Shown piece after piece: positions 26,500 through 35,536 of a stretch of 42,177 nucleotides of DNA (positions are counted from its first letter, which is position 1; every line of letters starts with the position of its first letter). The stretch comes from Gemmatimonadales bacterium (GTDB lineage Bacteria > Gemmatimonadota > Glassbacteria > GWA2-58-10): contig JAJRTS010000015.1 in assembly GCA_024278175.1 (NCBI GenBank), forward strand, positions 1-42,177, in the 5' to 3' direction. The notes below the pieces were generated by a model. The model saw only the letters and a list, made by a program, of their open reading frames with translations, ran no database searches and was not told where the DNA came from. Both the position numbers and the translations under genes were made by a program.

Positions 26500-27186
26500 A
26501 TGTTCAAGCCTCAGGATTTTTTTGACATGCAACATTGCCGGTTCCCGGAGTTTTACGACGGTATCGAGAATATCTGGGAGGGTATCGGAAAAATCAGCGG
26601 GTTTATCAAGAGCAAGGTGCAGCCCGGCGTTGACCCCAGCGCCAGGATCAGCCCGCACGCGTTTATCGGCGATAACGTACAGATCGGGGCCAACACGGTG
26701 GTGATGCACGGAGCGGTAATCCTGGGGCCGGCCATTATCGGCAGCGACTGTGAGATCCGCACCGGCGCGTTCCTTCGCCCGGACGTGGTTGTGGGCGATG
26801 GCGCGGTGCTGGGCAACAGTTGCGAGTTCAAGAACTGTTTTATCCACGACAAGGGCGAGGTACCCCATTTCGCTTACGTGGGCGACAGCATCCTGGGCTA
26901 CAAGGCGCACCTGGGAGCGGGCGTTAAAATCAGCAATGTCAAACTGACCTGGGAGACGGTGAAAGTCAAAGGCGAGCACGGAGTGATCGACACCGGCCTG
27001 ATCAAGTTCGGGGCGATCCTTGGAGATAACACGGATGTCGGCTGCAACAGTGTGCTCAATCCCGGCAGCATTATCGGCAAAAAGTCGATTGTTTATCCCG
27101 GTTCCAGTTGGCGCGGCGTACTGCCATCGGGCCGGATCGCCAAGCTGCGCGAGACGTTCGAGGTGGTTGAGCGCAGACAGAGCTAG
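26500..27186 (+). CDS. GlmU-like left-handed beta-helix transferase domain protein
   Basis: A 228-residue protein built mainly of hexapeptide repeats (ARISPHAFIGDNVQIGANTV, VVVGDGAVLGNSCEF) forming a left-handed beta-helix. The block KNCFIHDKGEVPHFAYVGDS followed by GYKAHLGAGVKISNVK matches the acetyltransferase half of GlmU-type sugar-nucleotide enzymes. There is no nucleotidyltransferase half, and about 45 N-terminal residues are helical. It may acylate or otherwise modify a sugar phosphate. The ATG at 26500 is next to the stop of the phosphatase gene, with GGAGG upstream; coupling to the phosphatase is likely. The exact donor and acceptor are unknown. Confidence 0.82.
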   Translation: MFKPQDFFDMQHCRFPEFYDGIENIWEGIGKISGFIKSKVQPGVDPSARISPHAFIGDNVQIGANTVVMHGAVILGPAIIGSDCEIRTGAFLRPDVVVGDGAVLGNSCEFKNCFIHDKGEVPHFAYVGDSILGYKAHLGAGVKISNVKLTWETVKVKGEHGVIDTGLIKFGAILGDNTDVGCNSVLNPGSIIGKKSIVYPGSSWRGVLPSGRIAKLRETFEVVERRQS

Positions 27187-27350
27187 CGTTTGCTCTTGGG
27201 CCGGCTCCCCGCTGCAGGAGTGGGCTCCGTGCCGCCGTTTTCAGCTTTCCGCCGCCGTCGCCCCGGCAAGCGTGTAGAAAAAACATAATGAGCAAACAGG
27301 CACTTCCCCGCGGAGCATCTTCCGGCCGAAAGAGCAGAGGGAGAACTAGC

Positions 27351-28559
27351 ATGGACTTTACCGCTGTGTTCAGTAAGGGTGGAAGCCGCCTGACCAGCAG
27401 CAAAATCCGCGAGTTGATGCAGCTCGCCGCCGACCCGGAGATTATCTCGATGGCCGGCGGGATGCCTGACGCGAGTAATTTTCCCTATCAGGAAATTCGT
27501 GAGATCGAGGACGGCTGGAGCGACTCCGAGCGCGCCGCCGCCTACCAGTACGGCCCCACCGGCGGCTATCCCCCGCTGGTGGAGCAGATTGCCGCCTACG
27601 AGGCCGCGAGCGGAATCAACACCACGGGCCAGCAGGTGCTGCCCACCTCTGGCGCGCAGCAGGCGATCCAACTTGTCACCCGCGTTTTCTGCGACCCCGG
27701 CGACACGATTCTGGTGGAAGTGCCCACTTTTATCGGCGCGGTGGCCGTGTTTATCGGCTACGGGGCCATCCCCGCGGGCGTGGAGCTGGACGGCGACGGG
27801 ATTATCCCCGAGGCGCTGGACGAGCGGATAGCGAAGTTAACCGCCGCCGGGCGCAAGCCGAAATTCCTCTACACGAACCCCACGTTCCAGAATCCGGGCG
27901 GGATGACGCTCAGCCAGAGCCGCCGCGACCGGGTTCTGGAAATCTGCGCCCGCCACGGCCTGCCGATAATCGAGGACGACCCCTACCACGACCTCTATTT
28001 CGAGGGGAAGCACGAGGATTACCGCAGTATCAAGGCCCGTGACACCGACAACCTGGTGATCCGGCTGGGCACGTTCAGCAAGATCCTCTCTCCCGGCATC
28101 CGGCTGGGCTGGATGCTCGGCGCGCCGGAAGTGGTCGGCCGCTGCGAAACCGCCAAGCAGGGCGAGGACGCGTGCAGCAGCAGTTACAGCCAAGTGCTGG
28201 CCGCGGGCTATCTTAAGCGGGGATTCGTGGAACCATACACCGCCAGAATGCGTAAAATCTACGGAGAGAAATGCCGTCTGACACTCCAGCGCCTGGCAAG
28301 CGAGATGCCCGATGGCATAAGCTGGACCACTCCCGCCGGCGGTTTTTTTACCTGGGTCACCCTGCCCGAGGGCGCGGACAGTGAAAAACTGTTCCTGGCC
28401 GCTATCGGGAAGAAAGTGGCATTTGTCACCGGCGCGCCGTTCCATGTCGATGGCCGGGGCGGCAATAAACTGCGCCTGGCGTTCAGCAACAGCAGCCACG
28501 AGCAGATTCGCACCGGCATCGCCCGACTGGCCAGGGCGGCCAGGGAAATTTTATCGTAA
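27351..28559 (+). CDS. PLP-dependent aminotransferase (class I/II, 2-aminoadipate/MocR-type)
   Basis: A fold-type I aminotransferase of 402 residues from the chosen start. Visible landmarks are ISMAGGMPDASNFP near the N-terminus, QQVLPTSGAQQAIQLVTRVF for phosphate binding, TNPTFQNPGGMTLS, and TFSKILSPGIRLGW, where the SK lysine binds PLP, then the substrate arginine region NKLRLAFSN. This resembles the LysN/2-aminoadipate or aromatic aminotransferase group and lacks a GntR domain, so it is an enzyme and not a MocR regulator. An ATG at 27288 is in frame, but GAGGGAG lies just before the ATG at 27351. It follows the sugar genes and precedes pta with separate spacing. Substrate is uncertain. Confidence 0.88.
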   Translation: MDFTAVFSKGGSRLTSSKIRELMQLAADPEIISMAGGMPDASNFPYQEIREIEDGWSDSERAAAYQYGPTGGYPPLVEQIAAYEAASGINTTGQQVLPTSGAQQAIQLVTRVFCDPGDTILVEVPTFIGAVAVFIGYGAIPAGVELDGDGIIPEALDERIAKLTAAGRKPKFLYTNPTFQNPGGMTLSQSRRDRVLEICARHGLPIIEDDPYHDLYFEGKHEDYRSIKARDTDNLVIRLGTFSKILSPGIRLGWMLGAPEVVGRCETAKQGEDACSSSYSQVLAAGYLKRGFVEPYTARMRKIYGEKCRLTLQRLASEMPDGISWTTPAGGFFTWVTLPEGADSEKLFLAAIGKKVAFVTGAPFHVDGRGGNKLRLAFSNSSHEQIRTGIARLARAAREILS

Positions 28560-28691
28560 TGTAGCTTTGCAATGTTGCCGGAAGACCGCTCAATAAAACA
28601 TTCAATGGCCCGCCGGCGCAGCCAAAAAAATGAGTACTAGCGGTTCCCTTTAACCAACCGGACGAAAACCAGGTCCCGGAGGCAGGTCAAG

Positions 28692-29681
28692 TTGAGCGAG
28701 ATAGTCAGCAAATTCAAGGCGGCGGCCCGCGAGGCGGCTAACACCGTGGTGCTGCCCGAATCGCTGGAGGAGCGCACCCTGCGCGCCACCCAGGAGATTA
28801 TCGGCGATCGGATCGCGAAAGTGATCCTGCTGGGCGAGGAAGCGACGGTCAAACAGGCGGCAAGCACCGCCGGGGCCAATATCGACGGAGCACAGATCAT
28901 CCCGGTCCAGGGTACCGAGCTGGCCGCCGGGCTGGCCGGCAAGCTGTACGAGCTGCGCAAGCACAAGGGCATGACCCGGGAACAGGCGCTTGAGACGCTC
29001 AAAACTCCGATGTATTTCGCCGCGATGCTGGTCAAAGAGGACCTGGCCCACGGCTACCTCGCCGGAGCCGAGAGCACCACCGGCAACACGCTCAAGCCCG
29101 CGCTGCAGATTATCAAGACCCGGCCGGGGATCGGGATCGTCTCCAGCTTCTTCCTGATGGTGCTTGCCGACACCGGCTGGGGCGATGACGGCGTGCTGGT
29201 GTTCGCCGACTGCGCGCTGGTGCCCGACCCCGATGAGAACCAGTTGGCCGAGATCGCGATCACCACGGCAGACAGTTTCAAGACCATGATGCGCACGGAG
29301 CCGCGGGTGGCGATGCTCAGTTTCTCCACCAAGGGCAGCGCCAGCCATCCCAGCGTGGACAAAGTGGCCGGCGCCACGAAAATAGTGCAGGAAAAACGAC
29401 CGGATATCCAGATCGACGGGGAGTTGCAGGCCGATGCGGCCCTGGTAGAAAGCGTGGGCGCCAAGAAATCTCCCGGCTCTTCGGTGGCCGGCAAGGCCAA
29501 CGTGCTGATCTTCCCAGACCTGGCCAGCGGAAATATCGGCTACAAGCTGGTCCAGCGCCTGGCCGGCGCGGAGGCGATCGGCCCGGTGATCCAGGGCATC
29601 GCCAAACCGGTCAACGATCTCTCGCGCGGCTGCTCGGTGGAGGATATCGTGAGCGTGGCGGCGATCACCGCGATCAGCTAA
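28692..29681 (+). CDS. pta: phosphate acetyltransferase
   Basis: Phosphate acetyltransferase exchanges CoA for phosphate on acetyl-CoA, giving acetyl phosphate for acetate fermentation and ATP gain. The 329-residue protein is the short, single-domain form. Typical segments are VVLPESLEERTLRATQEI, MYFAAMLVKEDLAHGYLAGA, SSFFLMVLADTGWG, MLSFSTKGSA, DGELQADAAL and the closing NVLIFPDLASGNIGYKLVQR. Start is TTG at 28692, with GGAGGCAGG upstream. A phosphate butyryltransferase is the nearest alternative, but the DGELQ and SGNIGYK motifs favour Pta. No ackA is adjacent. A strong terminator follows. Confidence 0.93.
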   Translation: MSEIVSKFKAAAREAANTVVLPESLEERTLRATQEIIGDRIAKVILLGEEATVKQAASTAGANIDGAQIIPVQGTELAAGLAGKLYELRKHKGMTREQALETLKTPMYFAAMLVKEDLAHGYLAGAESTTGNTLKPALQIIKTRPGIGIVSSFFLMVLADTGWGDDGVLVFADCALVPDPDENQLAEIAITTADSFKTMMRTEPRVAMLSFSTKGSASHPSVDKVAGATKIVQEKRPDIQIDGELQADAALVESVGAKKSPGSSVAGKANVLIFPDLASGNIGYKLVQRLAGAEAIGPVIQGIAKPVNDLSRGCSVEDIVSVAAITAIS

Positions 29682-29710
29682 CCGGTTTTGCAGGATTTTT
29701 TACAGAATAT

Positions 29711-29748
29711 AAAAAAGCCCGGCCGGAGATTCCGGCCGGGCTTTTTTT
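29711..29748. terminator. intrinsic terminator after pta
   Basis: AAAAAAGCCCGGCCGGA pairs perfectly with TCCGGCCGGGCTTTTTT across a GAT loop, followed by more T. It can act on both strands, ending pta and shielding the convergent isomerase gene. Confidence 0.9.
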
Positions 29749-29901
29749 GCTCTGCCCCCAGATGTGTTTTCGTGCTGAAAAAAAAACGCGCCTTGATCTC
29801 CGCAGCGCCCGGCGCATCCCTGTAACACGCCAACCGGCGGTCCTTGTTGTCCACCGACGAAAACCCGGATAAGCCGCGCTGCTCATACCCGCAAACCGCC
29901 G

Positions 29902-30666
29902 CTAAACATCGGCGTTATCAATCAGTGAGCGCAGCAGTTCCAGGTCGAGCCTGAGTTGCCCGACACTGTTGCCGCGGTTGAACTCGAACAGCAACCAGCC
30001 ATCGTAGTTCCCGCGCACGAGGCGGTCGATTATCTCCTGCCACACCTCGCGGAAATCCTCGAGCGGAAAATTGTTCACGTCGTCGTTGGCCTGCACGTGG
30101 ATATAGGCCAGCCTGTCGTAAACCGTTTCAAGGTTTTCAAGGTTCCACTCTGTTTCCGTGGGCCTGATCAACTGGTAGTAGGTGAGCATGTTAGGGTGGT
30201 TCACCCGGGCGAGCAGCTTCATCGCGTTCTCGCCGCCCTCGGTGCAGGTGTTGTCATGGAACTCGTAGGCCACCCGGATACCCTGCTTTGCCGCCTGCCC
30301 GGCGATACTGCGCGAGGTTTCCACGATTTTGCCGTACTGCTCATCGCTCACATGCTCCGGGCGCACCCAGCCCGGCCAGACCCTGATCGTGTCGGCCCCG
30401 ATCAGCCCGGCGGTTTCCAACACGGGCGCAAACTGCTCCGGCCCCTGCTCCAGCACGTCGAAATAACTCCCGTAGCCGGGTGTGGCCAATCCGGCGGCGC
30501 GGCACTTTTCCTTAACCTCCAGGATCTGTCCCCGCCTCCCGCCGGCCCCCAGATGTACGTCGCCGCCCCACTCGATTCCCTCCAGAGCGCAGCCGCTGCA
30601 AATACTTATCACTTCGTCGATTGACCTGTCCCTGAACGTTACGCTGCACAACCCCAGCTTGAACAA
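29902..30666 (-). CDS. sugar phosphate isomerase/epimerase-like TIM barrel
   Basis: A xylose-isomerase-like TIM-barrel protein of 254 residues. Recognisable parts are KLGLCSVTFRDRSIDEVI, LEGIEWGGDVHLG with an early metal-side Glu, IRVWPGWVRPE, IRVAYEFHDNTCTEGG (Glu and His ligands), YIHVQANDD, and a late WLLFEFNRGNSV (Glu ligand). Such enzymes isomerise or epimerise keto-sugars with a divalent metal. The frame is open to a TTG at 30738, but I take the TTG at 30664-30666 because GGGAGGAG lies six bases before it and the product then starts at the conserved first strand. It stands alone, convergent to pta. No signal peptide, so cytoplasmic. Substrate unknown. Confidence 0.83.
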   Translation of the reverse strand: MFKLGLCSVTFRDRSIDEVISICSGCALEGIEWGGDVHLGAGGRRGQILEVKEKCRAAGLATPGYGSYFDVLEQGPEQFAPVLETAGLIGADTIRVWPGWVRPEHVSDEQYGKIVETSRSIAGQAAKQGIRVAYEFHDNTCTEGGENAMKLLARVNHPNMLTYYQLIRPTETEWNLENLETVYDRLAYIHVQANDDVNNFPLEDFREVWQEIIDRLVRGNYDGWLLFEFNRGNSVGQLRLDLELLRSLIDNADV

Positions 30667-30928
30667 ATTCAGCTCCTCCCTGTTCCATGCCGTTAAACCG
30701 GTCCGGGACTCTTGCCTGCCCGGCTCGTATACTTTCAAGCTACACCATGGCGCCGAACGCTGTCAACCCCCATCCCCTGTGAGCGGCGCCTTGATTTCCC
30801 CGGCGTTTGCGCGCATATTGAAACCCTCCCGTGGCGCACTGCCACGCCGCCCGCTAACGGGATAACGGTCCGGGATTGCCCCGCCGGGCAGGGGCGTGAT
30901 TGGCCGGAAACCGCTTGAAGGAGCATCT

Positions 30929-31609
30929 TTGGGGGAGCGTAACGGAAAAGCTGTCGTCTGCCTCAGCGGAGGGATGGACAGTTGCGTCTGCGCGGCCCTG
31001 GCCGAGGCCAGCCACAGCAGCGTTTACTTCCTTCACGGCGACTACGGCCAGCGCACCGAAAGCGCGGAGCGTGAGCGCTTCCACGCCCTGGCCGACCATT
31101 TTGACGCTGCCGGGCGGCTTGTCTGCGACTTACGCCACCTGGCCACGATCGGCGGCTCCAGCCTGACCGATCCGGCTATCCAGGTCAGCGACGCCGAGCT
31201 GGATAGCGAGAATATCCCCTCGAGCTACGTCCCGTTTCGCAACGCCCATTTTCTGGCGGTGGCGGTGAGCTGGGCCGAGGTACTGGGCGCACGGTCGATC
31301 TATCTCGGGGCGGTGGAGCAGGACAGCTCCGGCTACCCCGACTGCCGCCGGGAGTTCTACGACACGTTCGAGAAAGTGGTGGCACTGGGAACCAGGCCGG
31401 AAACCAGGATCAGGATTGTCACGCCGCTGATCGAGCTGAAAAAGAGCGAAATCGTCCGGCTGGGCGTTGATCTGGGCGCGCCGTTCCAGCTTACCTGGTC
31501 GTGCTACCGGTCCGGGGACCTCGCCTGCGGGACCTGCGACAGTTGCGCTCTGCGCCTGCGCGCCTTCCACGAGGCCGGAATCGAGGACCCGATCCCCTAC
31601 CGCCGCTGA
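30929..31609 (+). CDS. queC: 7-cyano-7-deazaguanine synthase
   Basis: QueC makes preQ0 from carboxydeazaguanine, ammonia and ATP in queuosine biosynthesis. The 226-residue protein has the PP-loop SGGMDS close to the N-terminus, FLHGDYGQRTESAERE, the IPSSYVPFRNAHFLAVA block, EQDSSGYPDCRREFYD, and a zinc site WSCY-RSGDLACGTCDSCALR with four cysteines. All are standard for the family. The frame is open from GTG 30896, but AAGGAG precedes the TTG at 30929 by five bases, so I start there. queD, queE and queF are not in the window. A small Cys-rich gene follows 67 bases downstream. Confidence 0.93.
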   Translation: MGERNGKAVVCLSGGMDSCVCAALAEASHSSVYFLHGDYGQRTESAERERFHALADHFDAAGRLVCDLRHLATIGGSSLTDPAIQVSDAELDSENIPSSYVPFRNAHFLAVAVSWAEVLGARSIYLGAVEQDSSGYPDCRREFYDTFEKVVALGTRPETRIRIVTPLIELKKSEIVRLGVDLGAPFQLTWSCYRSGDLACGTCDSCALRLRAFHEAGIEDPIPYRR

Positions 31610-31676
31610 AATTTTCCCGGCCGCGGGAAGTCAGCATACCCGGAAATGACCGTTTACCTTAGCAAAACTGGAGCAG

Positions 31677-31877
31677 ATGAAAACCCTGACCCCTCACCCA
31701 GCGGTGGAACTGGCCGCCGCCCCGCAGGAACGGCGCGACAAGCTGGAACAGCTCTGCCGCGATTTCGATACCGACTGCGTGGCCTGCGGCACCCCTCCGT
31801 TCGGCTCCTACAGCCGCTGCTGGGAATACGACCGCAGCACGGGTTTCTGCCCGTTTTGCCTGCCCCGCCTGGTTTAA
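31677..31877 (+). CDS. small Cys-rich (zinc-ribbon-like) protein
   Basis: A 66-residue frame with CTGGAG four bases before the ATG. Codon third positions are G/C-rich as in neighbouring genes. Two CxxC knuckles, C34-VA-C37 and C58-PF-C61, plus C48 in SRCWEYD, suggest a metal-binding ribbon; the N-terminal half is a charged helix (QERRDKLEQLCRDF). I do not recognise a family. It follows queC on the same strand and overlaps the end of the convergent glycosyltransferase by four bases. It could be a real small protein co-expressed with queC; homologues would settle it. Confidence 0.55.
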   Translation: MKTLTPHPAVELAAAPQERRDKLEQLCRDFDTDCVACGTPPFGSYSRCWEYDRSTGFCPFCLPRLV

Positions 31878-32947
31878 GCCAGCCCCAGCAGCGCCTGCTC
31901 CACCCGGCCCATGTTGTCGTTCCAGATCGCCCTGTCCCTGATTTTTTGCTGATTTTTGCTTGCCGACTCCGCCCGCAATTGCATGTTTTCCGCTGATCCG
32001 CGGATACAATCGGCCAGGGCCCGGCTGTCTCCAGGCGGGAACAACAGGCCGTTTGAGCCGTGCTCAATCCAGGCGCGGTTGCCGGGGATGTCGGTGACCA
32101 CCGGAAACGCCCCGCAGGCCATCGCCTCCAGCAGCGACACCGAGGTGCTGTCGGAGATCGATGTGCTCACGTAAACGTCGGCCTCCCTCAGCAAAGCCGC
32201 CAGCTCGCGGGGCTCAAGCGCACCGGTAATCTCCACGGCGGCGGCTAACCCCAGTTCTTCGCACTGTTTGCGCAGCCTTGTGCCCAGGCTGCCCCCACCG
32301 GCAAGTGTGGCCCGGAAGGATGCTGCCGCCTGCCCGCGAAGCTCCCGCAGGGCCCGCAGCAATACCGGCAGGTCGTAGAGCGGCTCGTGACGGCGGGTGG
32401 AGACAATCCGCAACGGTCCGCGGCTCTCAACCGGGCCGGCGGCGGGATAAAATAACTCCGGGTCGATCCCCAGCGGCTCCTCCACTATTTTATCGCGGCT
32501 CACTCCCAGCGCGGCCAGCGCGGATGTCAGCACCGGGGAGTCACAGGTAAGCAGGTCGGCATGCTTAATGGCGTAGCGGGCCCTGGCGCGATGAAACGGG
32601 CCGCGATGGGGATTAAGCAGCACATCCGACCCCCAGATCGTGGTTACCAGCGGACGGGCGGAGCCGCAGAGCGCCCCCAGCAGTCCGTAGCCGGGCAGGA
32701 AGTGGGCGTTGACAAGCTCCGGAGAAAACTCCCGGATCAGCGCTCCCAGTGAACGCACGGCCAGCGGGTAGCGAATCCCGGCGGGGAGGGCGGAGCCGAT
32801 AACATTTTTCAGCGCGCGTTCATATGGCGGCGGCTTGTCAGAGCGCTCCAGGGTGGCCAGCAGGATCTCGTGGCCCCTGCTTCTGAACCACTCGCACCAA
32901 CGAACAGTATGGACAGCCCTCGCGTTGCCCAGGACCAGCAGTCTCAT
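31874..32947 (-). CDS. GT4-family glycosyltransferase
   Basis: A 357-residue retaining glycosyltransferase of the GT-B fold (group 1). The N-terminal domain begins MRLLVLGNARAVHTVRWCEW with VNAHFLPGYGLLGAL, and the C-terminal donor domain shows GGGSLGTRLRKQCEELGL, the strand EITGALEPRELAALL, and the E-x7-E type site SVSLLEAMACGAFPVVTDIPGN that binds the nucleotide sugar. It acts in the cytoplasm, adding a sugar to a lipid-linked glycan. It is the last gene of the polysaccharide run and overlaps the flippase gene by four bases (ATGA). Confidence 0.92.
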   Translation of the reverse strand: MRLLVLGNARAVHTVRWCEWFRSRGHEILLATLERSDKPPPYERALKNVIGSALPAGIRYPLAVRSLGALIREFSPELVNAHFLPGYGLLGALCGSARPLVTTIWGSDVLLNPHRGPFHRARARYAIKHADLLTCDSPVLTSALAALGVSRDKIVEEPLGIDPELFYPAAGPVESRGPLRIVSTRRHEPLYDLPVLLRALRELRGQAAASFRATLAGGGSLGTRLRKQCEELGLAAAVEITGALEPRELAALLREADVYVSTSISDSTSVSLLEAMACGAFPVVTDIPGNRAWIEHGSNGLLFPPGDSRALADCIRGSAENMQLRAESASKNQQKIRDRAIWNDNMGRVEQALLGLA

Positions 32948-34266
32948 TTCCGCTCTCCTCCGCCCGCCAGCTCACGGGCCACCGCCAGCAGTGTGCGAAA
33001 GTCGTCCAGCCCGAACGCCAGGTACTCCCGGCCGAACCCGGCCCCCGCCCTGCTCCCCAGCGAAATCGAGACAATCATCTGCAACGTGTAGCTGGCCGTG
33101 CTGGCCGCCGCCGCCCCGGCCGCGCCGTAGCGGGGAATCAGCCACAGGCCCAGCGCCACGCCCAGCGCAAAAGCGCAGCCCGCCGAATAACTCTGATACT
33201 GCCGCTTGTCCACCCCGGCAAAATAGCTCTCGAACACGCTGGCGCAGGCCGCCGCCACCACTCCGGGCAGCAGGATTGCCAGGGGCGTGAACGCCGGCGT
33301 GAACTGAGCGCCGAACAGCAGCCCGATCACCATCCGGCCGCCAAGGAGCAACAGCAGGGCTAGGGCCGCGCAGAGCAGCACTGTCATCCGGAACGCCCGT
33401 GGAAGGCGGTCCGCGCCCTCGGCGCCGCCCTCGGCACTCACGCGGGGGAACAGGTTGAGGTGGATCGACATCGGGATGTGCCAGATCGTCTCGGCCACGG
33501 CCACCGCCACCGCGTACAGACCCACCTGCGAGGCGTCCGAGAGAGCGCCCATCAGGAAAATATCGAACCGCTGGTTGAACGTGGCCAGCACTCCGGCCGG
33601 ATGACCCTTGATCCCGTAGGCCAGGCTGCGGCGCACAAACCGTAGTCCGGAGAGGCTGCCGCGAGCTTTGCCTCCGCTGTCCTCTTTGGCACAGCGGGCA
33701 ATCCACCAGATTCCCGCCGGGATCACCAGCGCCTGGGCAGCGATAAAGGCGGCCAGCGCGCCCGGCAGTCCCCGGCCCTGCACTGCCACCAGCAGCACCA
33801 CCAGCAGCAGAATCAGCGCGCTGGTGGCCAGATAGTAGAGGTTGAACCGCACCACACGCTCGTAGCCCAGGATCAACGAGAGCACCAGATAGCGGGCCAC
33901 CACCAGCGGGACAAGCAGCGCGCTCGCGCTTACGAGCACTCCCGGAACTCCCACCATTACCCGGGGGGCCACCACCCATAAATAGGCCGCCAGCGCCAGC
34001 GGGGACACGGTCAGCAGCAGGGCCGCGCAGTAGCTGACAGCCGGCCCCAACCTGCCGCGACGGCTGCTGAGCAGCCAGGTCTGCGCCGTGTCCTGGCCCA
34101 TCAGCAGCACGAACGCGGTCAGCCATGGGACTACTGTCAGCAAGGTGTAATAGCCCTTGCCCTCCACGCCCAGCAATCTGGCCAGCAGGATCGAGGTCGG
34201 GATCTGGACCGCCAGGGTGATAACCCTCAGCACCAGCGTACGTGCACTGCCGACTGCAAGTGACAT
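32944..34266 (-). CDS. Wzx-type polysaccharide flippase (MOP superfamily)
   Basis: A 440-residue polytopic inner-membrane protein with about 12-14 hydrophobic helices. The opening GSARTLVLRVITLAVQIPTS with ILLARLLGVEGKGYYTL is the standard N-terminal pattern of oligosaccharide flippases, and the second half has FDIFLMGALSDASQVGLYAV and a late SYTLQMIVSISLG helix. It should move undecaprenyl-linked oligosaccharides across the inner membrane. It sits between two GT4 genes with a one-base gap on one side and a four-base overlap on the other. No Wzy polymerase is seen in the window. Confidence 0.9.
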   Translation of the reverse strand: MSLAVGSARTLVLRVITLAVQIPTSILLARLLGVEGKGYYTLLTVVPWLTAFVLLMGQDTAQTWLLSSRRGRLGPAVSYCAALLLTVSPLALAAYLWVVAPRVMVGVPGVLVSASALLVPLVVARYLVLSLILGYERVVRFNLYYLATSALILLLVVLLVAVQGRGLPGALAAFIAAQALVIPAGIWWIARCAKEDSGGKARGSLSGLRFVRRSLAYGIKGHPAGVLATFNQRFDIFLMGALSDASQVGLYAVAVAVAETIWHIPMSIHLNLFPRVSAEGGAEGADRLPRAFRMTVLLCAALALLLLLGGRMVIGLLFGAQFTPAFTPLAILLPGVVAAACASVFESYFAGVDKRQYQSYSAGCAFALGVALGLWLIPRYGAAGAAAASTASYTLQMIVSISLGSRAGAGFGREYLAFGLDDFRTLLAVARELAGGGERK

Positions 34267-34267
34267 G

Positions 34268-35536
34268 CTATTGTTCCTGATGGTTAATTCGAGTCAGGTT
34301 CCTGTACAATTCCGCTTCGGCCTCGATACGGGTCTCCACGTCGGGTATTTCCGCCCCGGCCGTGGCAGCCGCGTTCACCGCCAGTCTGCGGCGCAGCAAG
34401 TCGTCGCCGAGTAATTCGCTGATCGCCCCCGCCAACTCCGCGACATTTCCGGGCGTCACCAGCCTGCCGTTTTCCCTGTCGCTAAGCAGACCGGCCGTGT
34501 CGCCCGTATCGAGCGCCAGCACCGGCAAGCCAAAACACATCGCTTCCAGCACCGACTGGCTCAGATTGGTCCTGTCGGCGGTGGCCACGTAAAGATCGGA
34601 TAAACGGTAGTGGACAGCCAACTCGCTGTTGGCAAGCGCGCCGGTAAAAACCACTCTTTTACCCAGCCTGCCTGCCAGCCGTTCCAGCCGTACCCGCTCC
34701 GACCCCTCGCCCACTATCACCGCAGCTACCGGCACGCCACCGGCGCCGCGGACCGGCAACGCCTCGATCAGACGCTCCAGATGCTGCTGCGGCCAGAGGC
34801 GGCAGACCCGCAGCACTATTTTCGTCCGTGGCTCCAGACCCATCCTCCGGCGGTAGTCCTCGCGGTTTTTTTCTCCGGTTTCTCCGGCCGGTTCCCCAAC
34901 CTGCCTGTCCACCGCCGCGCGGATAGCCGACACTTTTGCGGCGGGCACCCCCAGAGTTTCCGCGGCCCGCCGTCCCCCGGAACCATCGTCCGTGATTATC
35001 CAGCGCGCCGCCCCCACCCGGAACGCGGCCGTTTCCTCGAACTGGGCGGCCAGCACGGCCGGGGAAAAACCCCTGATCCCCAGCGAAACACCGAACAGCC
35101 GGACCGCCAGCGGCACGCCGAAACGCCCGGCCAACTCCGCGGCCGCCCGCGCGCCCATGAACCCGTGGGCGCACACCAACGCGGGTTTTTCTCCCGCCGC
35201 GCACTCACGCAGCGCCACGCGCCGGGCCGCGAGATTGAACGAGAAATAATTCAGCAGGCGCAGCGGCCAGTTGAGACAGAACGCGACCGCCCTGACAAAC
35301 CTGGGGCCGCGCGGGGCCGGCAGCAGCGGCAGGCGCGGCCAGCCAAACGATGAAACCGTCACGCCCGGCGGGACCTGCGAGGCCATCGATGAGTCCGCGC
35401 AGCGCGGGCAGACCAGCCGGACCTCGTCGAACGCGCGGGTGAGCGAGAGCAGCGAGTGACGGAAATCAGGGCTGCCCCGCCCGGTGCCCATCGACCAGAG
35501 CCGGGGCCAACTGTAGATCATGACTACCGTGCTCAT
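34268..35536 (-). CDS. GT4-family glycosyltransferase
   Basis: A second group 1 glycosyltransferase, 422 residues. The N-terminal domain starts MSTVVMIYSWPRLWSMGTG and contains LVCAHGFMGARAAAEL; the donor domain has KIVLRVCRLWPQQHLERLIEA, VVFTGALANSELAVHYRLSD and SQSVLEAMCFGLPVLALDTGDT, with the conserved Glu of the nucleotide-sugar site. It belongs to the same operon as the flippase, overlapping the upstream methyltransferase by four bases. Acceptor and sugar are unknown. Confidence 0.92.
   Translation of the reverse strand: MSTVVMIYSWPRLWSMGTGRGSPDFRHSLLSLTRAFDEVRLVCPRCADSSMASQVPPGVTVSSFGWPRLPLLPAPRGPRFVRAVAFCLNWPLRLLNYFSFNLAARRVALRECAAGEKPALVCAHGFMGARAAAELAGRFGVPLAVRLFGVSLGIRGFSPAVLAAQFEETAAFRVGAARWIITDDGSGGRRAAETLGVPAAKVSAIRAAVDRQVGEPAGETGEKNREDYRRRMGLEPRTKIVLRVCRLWPQQHLERLIEALPVRGAGGVPVAAVIVGEGSERVRLERLAGRLGKRVVFTGALANSELAVHYRLSDLYVATADRTNLSQSVLEAMCFGLPVLALDTGDTAGLLSDRENGRLVTPGNVAELAGAISELLGDDLLRRRLAVNAAATAGAEIPDVETRIEAEAELYRNLTRINHQEQ

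Noticed and set aside
27351-28559. MocR-type transcription regulator
   Set aside because: No GntR helix-turn-helix domain precedes the aminotransferase fold.
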